This document shows, one piece after another, positions 1-5,119 of a stretch of 5,164 nucleotides of DNA (its first letter is position 1; every line of letters starts with the position of its first letter). The notes below the pieces were generated by a model. It worked only from the letters and a program-made list of their open reading frames with translations, made no database searches and had not been told where the DNA came from. A program made the translations under genes and the position numbers. This DNA is from an uncultured Rhodopirellula sp. (GTDB taxonomy: Bacteria > Planctomycetota > Planctomycetia > Pirellulales > Pirellulaceae). The stretch is taken from assembly GCA_913061385.1 (NCBI GenBank), contig CAJXTM010000371.1:1-5164 (forward strand), in the 5' to 3' direction.

Positions 1-46
1 TACACGTAAGGAGTCGTCGGCAGCGTCAGATGTGTATAAGAGACAG
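1..46 (+). other. Nextera i5-side adapter (technical sequence)
   Basis: This is library adapter, not genome. In order it holds TACAC (end of the P5 arm), the 8-base index GTAAGGAG at 6-13 (the index I know as S505), the Read 1 primer part TCGTCGGCAGCGTC at 14-27, and the Tn5 mosaic end AGATGTGTATAAGAGACAG at 28-46. Genomic sequence starts at 47. The likely cause is untrimmed adapter read-through kept by the assembler. Confidence 0.99.
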
Positions 47-724
47 GTTATTGTGAGCCGACCAAAGATCAGTCTGTAATGCGTTTTGTGGCAGGTGGGC
101 CGAAGCGGCACGTGGGATCTGCGTGGCTTGTTTTCCTCTGCCTGGGCCGGCCGTTCACCAGCGTTGGCGAAAACAGCGGCAAACAGTTCAGCAAATCCTG
201 TGTTATAGAGTACCGTGGCGGTCCGTTTTGGACAAATTGAAACGTCACATAAGTGAGTATTCATCGGATCAGATTGGCTCAAATTTTGGGGGCAAAGCCT
301 ACAAGCTGGCGTGCCGCGACAGCAAATTCATCCAGGCATGGGGGAAATGGCCGGTTTGAGCTGCTTTGCCCTCGTTCGTGGACGAGTCCAATGGGGCGTT
401 CTGCACACAATCAGCGAGTTCGAGCGAGACATCAGTACAGCTCGGCTTTTGCAATGCTGTTGCTACGGACGGGGAACTGAGTTGGCATAAATGACTGCAT
501 GGCAAACTGGTTGCATATTCAGTTTGTATGGGATTTATTCGTATGAGAATCCCTGTGCTGCCACCTTTGTCAGGCTGTTTCGTTGACCTTCGTTATCCAC
601 AGCTACACCCTCATTGTCGGTGCGGGGCAATTTTGGTTGGTGATCGTCCCTGGTGACTAGGTTTGTCGCTTGGGGTGGCCGCATGGCGGTATCTGGCATT
701 CATTGAATCATGCCGCGGTTGTGG
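47..724. other. 678-bp stretch with no convincing gene
   Basis: No frame here reads like a known family. The longest ATG-started frames are 123-359 (+, 78 aa), 253-480 (+, 75 aa) and 299-505 (-, 68 aa). They overlap one another, are rich in W, C, R, H and S, and have no hydrophobic core pattern. Another plus-strand frame is open from the adapter junction to a TGA at 238-240, with an ATG at 79 giving 53 aa (MRFVAGGPKRHVG...). It could be the tail of a gene cut by the contig end, but has no recognisable motif. A further plus frame, open over about 257-489 and ending in TAA, has no early start codon. Small inverted repeats occur: GGGATT/AATCCC at 530-535 and 548-553, and GGCAT/ATGCC at 695-699 and 710-714. 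Neither is followed by a T-run on either strand. The stretch may be intergenic, decayed coding sequence or a dispersed repeat; the sequence alone does not decide. Confidence 0.6.
593..601 (+). promoter_or_regulatory. DnaA-box-like 9-mer
   Basis: TTATCCACA matches the classical bacterial DnaA-box consensus exactly. I see only this copy nearby, no AT-rich unwinding segment and no dnaA, dnaN or gidA neighbours, so this is not evidence of an origin. A perfect 9-mer on either strand is expected about 0.04 times in 5 kb of random sequence, so chance is unlikely but not excluded. Confidence 0.25.
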
Positions 725-784
725 CCCCCTGACGCCCAGCATTACCCCCTGACGCACAGAATTACCCCCTGACGCACAGAATTA
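725..784 (-). repeat. Three-copy 20-bp tandem repeat over the thioesterase stop codon
   Basis: Read on the minus strand, the unit TAATTCTGTGCGTCAGGGGG occurs twice identically (784-765 and 764-745). A third copy with two changes, TAATGCTGGGCGTCAGGGGG, lies at 744-725. The copies are head to tail with no spacer, which rules out a CRISPR array. The first three bases of the unit nearest the gene, TAA at 784-782, are the stop codon of the thioesterase. Each unit ends in five G, so the transcript or coding strand carries three G5 runs 15 bases apart. The function is unknown; candidates are a dispersed planctomycete repeat family, a protein-binding array or a 3'-end structure. Confidence 0.95.
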
Positions 785-1189
785 AAGGTCAAGCAGTGGT
801 TTGGGCAGACGTTTGGGGCGCCCCGTGCTATCGACACAGGCGATGGTTGAGTCAGCGTCGACAATCAACTTATCTCCCCGGTGCAGTTGATAGTGATGAG
901 TGAGTCGCACTTTGCGGACAGCGACAAGATTAGTTGTGAGTACGAGTTCATCGTCGAACTGAGCTGCTGAGTGGTATCGGGCATTCAGTTCACTCACCAC
1001 TAGCATCAGCCCCGTTTCTTCAAGTTCGCGGTAATTGGTTCCTATCGCTCGGAGCATCTCTACTCTGCCACGCTCAAAGTAATTCAGATAATTGGCGTGG
1101 TGCACGCGTCGCTGGCCGTCGGTTTCGTGGTAGTTAACGCGAAGCGTCAACTGATGGCTGATGATCGGCTTGGGGAATTTCGCGGTCAT
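782..1189 (-). CDS. YbgC/FadM-type hotdog acyl-CoA thioesterase
   Basis: This 135-residue protein is a full-length member of the YbgC/FadM (4-hydroxybenzoyl-CoA thioesterase-like) hotdog family, whose members usually have about 130-145 residues. They are cytoplasmic and hydrolyse acyl-CoA, or sometimes acyl-ACP, to free acid and thiol. The signature is intact: Y20-H-E-T-D24, with D24 aligning with the family's catalytic aspartate, then V29-HHANYLNYFERGR (30-42) leading into the long central helix. The C-terminal part shows the expected beta strands (FDDELVLTTNL, about 78-88; LTHHYQLHRG; LIVDADSTIACVD). The usual glycine-rich turn after the aspartate is here G25-Q-R-R, a modest departure. The substrate cannot be told from sequence; short- or medium-chain acyl-CoA housekeeping is likely. 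The ATG is preceded by only a weak Shine-Dalgarno site, GGAA with 9-base spacing (plus-strand TTCC 1199-1202). The gene diverges from the ACT gene, and its stop codon lies inside the tandem repeat downstream. Confidence 0.92.
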   Translation of the reverse strand: MTAKFPKPIISHQLTLRVNYHETDGQRRVHHANYLNYFERGRVEMLRAIGTNYRELEETGLMLVVSELNARYHSAAQFDDELVLTTNLVAVRKVRLTHHYQLHRGDKLIVDADSTIACVDSTGRPKRLPKPLLDL

Positions 1190-1236
1190 GCAGAGTCGTT
1201 CCGGGATCGCAGGTGTGTTTGTGAGTTATCAGAGCG

Positions 1237-1260
1237 ATTTTAGCGGATGCAACAGTTGCA
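1237..1260 (-). promoter_or_regulatory. Candidate -10 box with adjacent 13-bp palindrome
   Basis: On the minus strand TAAAAT (plus ATTTTA, 1237-1242) matches five of six bases of a sigma-70 -10 box and lies about 48 bp before the thioesterase ATG. Just upstream, TGCAACAGTTGCA (1248-1260) is a perfect palindrome with 6-bp arms and a 1-bp centre, placed where a repressor would block polymerase. No good -35 box is seen at 16-18 bp spacing. A palindrome of this size is expected about once per 5 kb by chance, so only its position suggests function. Confidence 0.25.
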
Positions 1261-1426
1261 CAGGATCTCTTTTGGCGAAACTCAATTCGCTGCAGTTGAA
1301 TGAACTTCACATGTTCCATTCGGGATTTTCGGAATGCTCGGCGCCATGAGCGCGTTACGTTGGGAATCAGTTCTTTTGTAGTGTAGAAATGCTGACGCAA
1401 TGTGTAGCTTAGGCCGATCCTCTGAA

Positions 1427-1455
1427 TTGACGCTTGGGAATAAAGAATGTTTGAT
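1427..1455 (+). promoter_or_regulatory. Weak sigma-70-like promoter candidate for the ACT gene
   Basis: TTGACG at 1427-1432 matches five of six -35 bases. After 17 bp, TTTGAT at 1450-1455 matches four of six -10 bases. This would start transcription about 80 bases before the ACT ATG at 1545. Planctomycete promoters are poorly predicted by the E. coli consensus, so confidence is low. Confidence 0.2.
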
Positions 1456-1530
1456 TCAGCCTAGGATGGTCAAAGAGAGAACGGAGCAGACCATCGAACC
1501 TATGCATCGGTTCAGGTTGCCATCTAGTAC

Positions 1531-1534
1531 AGGA
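1531..1534 (+). promoter_or_regulatory. Shine-Dalgarno-like AGGA favouring the ATG at 1545
   Basis: AGGA ends 10 bases before the ATG at 1545. The competing in-frame ATG at 1584 (Met14) has an AGGA only about 18 bases upstream, which is too far. This favours the longer protein, although domain similarity begins only after Met14. Confidence 0.4.
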
Positions 1535-1544
1535 CGAACCAGAG

Positions 1545-2048
1545 ATGAATATTGGGGACGAAGCAGGAACTGCGTATCAGACCATGCGAGGACGGAATTT
1601 TCCGGCCATCAGGCAGTTTACGATCTTCCTAGAGAACCGTGTTGGTCAATTACTGGGGGTGGTGAGGCGATTTGAAGGCACTGGGATTCGCGTTTGCGCG
1701 CTCTCAATTAGCGATGCCGCCGAGTGTGCGTTCGTTCGTTTCTTGGTGAGTGATGCAGATCGCGGACGCGACATTCTTGAACGGAGCGGTTTGGCGATCA
1801 TTGAAACCGATTTGGTGGGTGTTCAGTTGCCCGAGGGGCCGCAGCCATTGCTGAGGGTTTGTACCGCCTTGCTGCAGGCGGAGTTGAATATCATTCAGGC
1901 GTATCCGTTGATTGTTCGGCCTAATGGGGCTCCTGCGGTCGCAATCATGGTTGAGAATATCGAAATGGCAATGGCGACCCTGGACGAAAAAGGTTTCACG
2001 CTCATCACCGAAGGCGATTTGCAAGACGACGCCGGAATGCAGTCTTAG
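1545..2048 (+). CDS. Tandem ACT-domain protein
   Basis: This 167-residue soluble protein is built almost wholly of two ACT-type ligand-binding modules. ACT domains commonly bind amino acids or other small effectors at dimer interfaces and regulate metabolism. The first module runs about 22-95: strand QFTIFLE (24-30), the loop N31-R-V-G34 followed by the helix QLLGVVRRFEG (typical of ACT effector sites), then IRVCALSISD and FVRFLVSD strands and the helix RGRDILERSG. The second runs about 97-158, with PLLRVCTALLQAELNIIQAY, AVAIMVENIEMAMATL and GFTLITEGDL. No enzyme or DNA-binding domain is attached, so it is probably a small regulatory or sensor protein; ligand and partner are unknown. The start is uncertain: Met1 at 1545 has the better ribosome site, but Met14 at 1584 (MRGRNFPAIRQF) is where the family-like sequence begins. 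The gene converges on the BatA-like gene with 18 bp between stop codons and no visible terminator. Confidence 0.88.
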   Translation: MNIGDEAGTAYQTMRGRNFPAIRQFTIFLENRVGQLLGVVRRFEGTGIRVCALSISDAAECAFVRFLVSDADRGRDILERSGLAIIETDLVGVQLPEGPQPLLRVCTALLQAELNIIQAYPLIVRPNGAPAVAIMVENIEMAMATLDEKGFTLITEGDLQDDAGMQS

Positions 2049-2066
2049 CAAAAGCACCAAGCGTGA

Positions 2067-4193
2067 TCAAGCAACCCGACGACTGTACACCCACCACTCG
2101 GTGGCGATCAAGCCAAGCATCGCGATCAGGGCCCAACGCCAAAACTCTTTGCGTTGCACAATACCATTGTCTTGCGATGATACGGACTCGTAACCGAGTT
2201 CAATTTCGTTGACAGTAGCGATCGAACTTTCACGCGGATCGAATAGATTGATCGCGAAAAGATCCGCGAGTTTCGCTTCACTTTCGACGCGGTAATTACC
2301 GGGAACCTCAGATTCGATTATTTCGAGGGCTCCCGCCGGTCCCGGAGTGAGATCGACAGGCGATCCACCAATTCGAGTGACGGTGGGTGCAGTGATTGCA
2401 TTCTCGAGGCGGATTCGGACTGTCTCTCCAGGGCGGTAAGAAGGAGCACCCGACGCGTCGGCGGCCCCAGCGAGGTAACGTAATACGTTGAGCAGAAACA
2501 CTGGCCATGACCGTTCCGCGTACCAGTTGGTGTTAGTTTCAACGACCCCTTCGCCGTTTCGTGAGATGATTTCAAAACCCAGCACCATATCTTGAAATCC
2601 CTCACGAGGGGCGATGGACAGAATCGATCCCACATCTGCTCCTACCAATTCAATCGTACCCGGTGGTCCCTCGACTCCACGCCCGCTGAAGATCAGAAGC
2701 GAATACAATTCCAGATATCGCATCAAGGGGTGTGTCCGTTCGATATCGATGAGGTTGACGGACGACATCGGGCTCGCCCATCTCCAGTTTTGGTCTGCGA
2801 AGCTCGCGACAGACCCGTCATCAGGATTGACTACGTCAGGGTTGGCCGCCACATTGCCGGTTTCATCGATATTGGCACCTGCGCCAGTTGGACTATCGGA
2901 TTCGGTGACAGGCTCAGGGATTTCAGTTTCGATAGTCGACGTTGGAGGTGGCAGGGCTCCGATAAAGAAGGTGTTGGTTGCTGGCATCTCGGCGGGTGAG
3001 CATGTGTCATAGATGATCAGATCGTCTTTCCCGGACGCAGCTCGTTGTTTGTAGTCGTCTGTTTTTAGATAGGAAGGTGAGAAGAAACTTGTGGTGCAAA
3101 TTTTCTTTGTCTTGTCAGTTTCCAATCCGACCTTGAGTGGTGTGTTGCCAGGTGTGATCACCACAATGGAAACGTTTCTTAGCGGGCTCAGCCCTGTGTA
3201 AGCAGTGTTGTCGATCTTTAAATCATCTTCCAGATCGAGTGACAGAGAGAGGGTGGCGGCCTCTTGCGTTTCCAAAATAAAGCTAAGCCCGGTTTGGTCA
3301 CCCGCGTCGATCTCAATCGCTTCTGCATCGAGGAATTGGCCATTCATTCTTAGAGTGGCTGAAGTGGTGATGGTCTCACTGCTAAAATTTTCAATCGTGG
3401 CGAATGCTTGGACTTCGGCTGGACGTTCTGTGTTTCGTTCAGTAGAGAATGCAGTGATCGCGAGGTTTCGGACCGCGCTGGATCCCATCGCGATGTACTC
3501 AGCGGTCAGGTTACCCAAGCTGAAGTCCGTGACTGTCTGAAAACCACCGTCGCTGAAAATCAACAAGTCTGCGGGTTGGGCATCTGCAACCTGGACGTCA
3601 TTGACATCAGCAATTTCACTTGAGCGTCTGGGGTTCGCCAGTCCGTCAGCTGCCTTCAAAGCGCCGAGAATGTCAGTGCTGCGGTTGGTGATTTTGACCC
3701 GCTTCAGTGCGTCACGTAACCGGGCACGATCGGTCGTAAAAGCTTGGACTGTTTCAGGGCGATCGTTGAACGTGATCAGCATTGCAAGATCGGTGTCGCT
3801 CATCGTCTCAATGCGTTCACCGATAAGGAGCTTTGCGTTGTCGAAGCGACTTACTGTCGCGTTGCGATCCACAGCTTGCATGCTGGCTGAGTTATCCAGT
3901 AGAAAAACCGTTCTTTGTTGTCCGGAAGTCTCACCTTGAAACCCGGGACGCAGTAATGCAATTGCGGCGATAATCACAGCTAGTAATTGCAGGAATAGCA
4001 ATAAGCTGCGCCGCAGTCGTTGCAGCAGGCTGTTGACGTGCAAATCCTCGATTGTCTTTGCCCATAAGTACGTGCTGGGAACTTCTACCGGCTCGCGTTT
4101 GAGCTTCAGGAAGTACAGCAAAATGATGCCTACGGGAATGAGCCCGAGAAGAGCCCATGCAAGTGGATTCGACAATGCTGGAATGAGGTTCAT
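2067..4193 (-). CDS. BatA-like membrane protein with vWA domain
   Basis: This 708-residue inner-membrane protein has the planctomycete/Bacteroidetes BatA-like layout. The N-terminal BatA module has two membrane segments (about 11-29 and 63-81) joined by a K/R-rich, presumably cytoplasmic loop (30-62). A vWA domain follows (about 94-235) with a complete MIDAS metal site: D100-N-S102-A-S104, T173 in NRSTDILGAL, and D215 in LIFSDGG. Residues about 240-330 look like an Ig-like beta region. Residues about 338-575 resemble the class I glutamine-amidotransferase-like (flavodoxin-type) region of such proteins (DLIIYDTCSPAEMP, TFFIGALPPP, then WRWASP, ERTHPLMR, SWPVFLLNVLRYLAG). It carries no evident catalytic Cys-His-Glu triad, so it is probably structural. 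A beta-rich part leads to a last membrane segment (about 686-703) ending in RRVA. The positive-inside rule places the vWA domain outside the cytoplasm. A proline/acidic insertion (about 414-465) splits the amidotransferase-like region. The start is fixed by the ATGA overlap with DUF58 and a GAGG ribosome site. Its role is inferred: partner of DUF58 and MoxR in envelope-linked complex assembly or stress tolerance. Confidence 0.88.
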   Translation of the reverse strand: MNLIPALSNPLAWALLGLIPVGIILLYFLKLKREPVEVPSTYLWAKTIEDLHVNSLLQRLRRSLLLFLQLLAVIIAAIALLRPGFQGETSGQQRTVFLLDNSASMQAVDRNATVSRFDNAKLLIGERIETMSDTDLAMLITFNDRPETVQAFTTDRARLRDALKRVKITNRSTDILGALKAADGLANPRRSSEIADVNDVQVADAQPADLLIFSDGGFQTVTDFSLGNLTAEYIAMGSSAVRNLAITAFSTERNTERPAEVQAFATIENFSSETITTSATLRMNGQFLDAEAIEIDAGDQTGLSFILETQEAATLSLSLDLEDDLKIDNTAYTGLSPLRNVSIVVITPGNTPLKVGLETDKTKKICTTSFFSPSYLKTDDYKQRAASGKDDLIIYDTCSPAEMPATNTFFIGALPPPTSTIETEIPEPVTESDSPTGAGANIDETGNVAANPDVVNPDDGSVASFADQNWRWASPMSSVNLIDIERTHPLMRYLELYSLLIFSGRGVEGPPGTIELVGADVGSILSIAPREGFQDMVLGFEIISRNGEGVVETNTNWYAERSWPVFLLNVLRYLAGAADASGAPSYRPGETVRIRLENAITAPTVTRIGGSPVDLTPGPAGALEIIESEVPGNYRVESEAKLADLFAINLFDPRESSIATVNEIELGYESVSSQDNGIVQRKEFWRWALIAMLGLIATEWWVYSRRVA

Positions 4194-5080
4194 CGCACGA
4201 CGCCTCGTTCGCGGAGGTATTTTGTCACGATCGTTTCAACTGGTGTGTCCGTTTGTACCGGCAGGTACGCAATGGAACGCTTTGCACAGAATGTTTTTAT
4301 TGACCCAATGAATGAGCTGACTGTTTCCTGGTATTTCTGCAATGCATAGTTGTTAAGTGTGATCTCTGCTGAGTCACCATCTTCTACATCAATCAGCCGG
4401 CGATCGCCACGTATTGGTGGATCGATTTCCTCTGGTGAAAGCACATGCATCACAAACACATCCATGCGACGGCCAATCAGCATCCGCAACGCTGATTCAT
4501 ATCCCTGCTTGTCCATCAGGTCAGATATGAGCACCGCTACTCCGGTGCCCGTGTTGCGTAGGGAGAAGTCTTTTACGCCATCAAACAGTGAAACATTGTG
4601 ACCACTGTCAACGCTATCAAGGTAATTGAGCATTTTGTACAGGCTGGCACGGCCTCGTAATATAGGAGCGTGACGGCTGAGTGGACCTAACGCCTGAACG
4701 CTGACGCGATCAGCACGGCACATGCCAACGTACCCAAGGGCGGCGGCCAATTGTTTGGCCACATGTAGTTTTGTAGGTGTGCCGAAATTCATTGATTCAC
4801 TTGCGTCAATCAATGCATAGAAGTGAAGGTCTTCCTCTTCCTGAAATAGTTTCAGGAACAGCTGGTCAAGACGGGCGTACAGGTTCCAATCAATCAAACG
4901 AAGATCATCACCCGGAACGTAGTTGCGAAAGTCATGAAACTCAACGCTTTGTCCCTTGCGTTTGCTTTTGCGTTCGCCCTTCATGCGACCACGGAATACC
5001 TTGCGTGACACAAGCTCCATCCGTTGCAGTCTGGCAAGCAAGCTCGGGGAAAGAAGCGGGATTTCTTTTGACGTGCTCAT
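4190..5080 (-). CDS. DUF58 domain protein of a MoxR-type operon
   Basis: This 296-residue protein is a full-length DUF58 member with no membrane segment or signal peptide, so it is probably cytoplasmic or peripheral to the membrane. The DUF58 core is textbook: G43-QSVEFHDFRNYVPGDD-LRLIDWN (to about 66), with R53, P56-G-D-D59 and D64-W-N66, then A69-R and KLFQEEE. A vWA-like fold follows, with D92-A-S94-E-S96 in a MIDAS-like loop and a later acidic strand end, ISDLMD (185-190). A basic stretch (about 30-42, RGRMKGERKSKRK) precedes the core and is usual for the family. DUF58 genes are regularly found beside moxR AAA+ ATPase and vWA membrane genes, where they are thought to help MoxR act on a partner protein; the biochemical role is unproven. 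The stop overlaps the BatA-like start by 4 bp (ATGA). No clear Shine-Dalgarno site precedes the ATG; the previous reading frame appears to end 1 bp upstream, so coupled translation is plausible. Confidence 0.93.
   Translation of the reverse strand: MSTSKEIPLLSPSLLARLQRMELVSRKVFRGRMKGERKSKRKGQSVEFHDFRNYVPGDDLRLIDWNLYARLDQLFLKLFQEEEDLHFYALIDASESMNFGTPTKLHVAKQLAAALGYVGMCRADRVSVQALGPLSRHAPILRGRASLYKMLNYLDSVDSGHNVSLFDGVKDFSLRNTGTGVAVLISDLMDKQGYESALRMLIGRRMDVFVMHVLSPEEIDPPIRGDRRLIDVEDGDSAEITLNNYALQKYQETVSSFIGSIKTFCAKRSIAYLPVQTDTPVETIVTKYLRERGVVR
4203..4206 (-). promoter_or_regulatory. Ribosome binding site of the BatA-like gene
   Basis: GAGG on the minus strand (plus CCTC) lies 9 bases before the ATG at 4193, inside the last codons of the DUF58 gene. 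With the 4-bp ATGA overlap it indicates coupled translation of the two proteins. It is the clearest Shine-Dalgarno site in the window. Confidence 0.6.
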
Positions 5081-5081
5081 C

Positions 5082-5119
5082 CTAGCGTGGCTCTTTTTCG
5101 ATGTGGGGCAGCGTTAGGG
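5082..5119 (-). CDS. Possible 3' end of the upstream operon gene (partial)
   Basis: Reading on the minus strand from the adapter junction, one frame encodes LTLPHIEKEPR and ends in TAG at 5084-5082, one base before the DUF58 ATG. Such tight spacing is typical of an operon, and the gene normally found here is a MoxR AAA+ ATPase. Twelve codons cannot identify a family. A second frame (PNAAPHRKRATLG, TGA overlapping the ATG) is an alternative. The rest of the gene is beyond the contig. Confidence 0.3.

Larger units (their letters stand above)
1190..1544. other. 355-bp divergent intergenic region
   Basis: This region separates the thioesterase (minus) from the ACT gene (plus) and must hold both 5' regions unless transcription enters from outside. 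Open frames crossing it (for example 1161-1349 + and 1134-1400 -) largely shadow the flanking genes or lack protein-like composition. I see no tRNA, riboswitch or clear terminator. Visible elements are a -10-like TAAAAT on the minus strand next to a 13-bp palindrome, a weak plus-strand promoter candidate, and short inverted repeats (GCGAA/TTCGC near 1274-1289). At 355 bp it is long for a simple divergent promoter, so a small RNA or long leader is possible but unsupported. Confidence 0.6.

Noticed and set aside
123..359. Plus-strand 78-codon open frame
   Set aside because: Composition is rich in W, R, Q and K with no hydrophobic pattern, there is no ribosome site, and it overlaps other equally open frames; I recognise no family.
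299..505. Minus-strand 68-codon open frame
   Set aside because: Low-complexity S/T/A/H-rich translation with no motif, overlapping plus-strand frames of equal quality.
530..553. GGGATT/AATCCC inverted repeat with 12-base loop as a terminator
   Set aside because: The stem is only 6 bp, there is no T-run on either strand, and no gene ends close by in the right direction.
695..714. GGCAT/ATGCC hairpin as the thioesterase terminator
   Set aside because: The stem is 5 bp with a 10-base loop, it lacks a T-tract, and it lies beyond the tandem repeat; too weak to call.
725..784. Possible CRISPR array or integron attachment site
   Set aside because: The 20-bp units abut without spacers, and no cas gene, integrase or gene cassette lies nearby.
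1400..1675. Plus-strand 91-codon frame overlapping the ACT gene start
   Set aside because: Out of frame with the ACT gene, which has clear domain structure; this translation has no protein-like pattern.
2592..3012. Two overlapping plus-strand open frames of 132-135 codons opposite the BatA-like gene
   Set aside because: They are antisense shadows of a well-supported vWA membrane protein frame and read as R/S/G-rich sequence without domain features.
3205..3939. Plus-strand open frames within the BatA-like gene
   Set aside because: They are antisense shadows: the minus frame has intact MIDAS residues and membrane segments across the same span.
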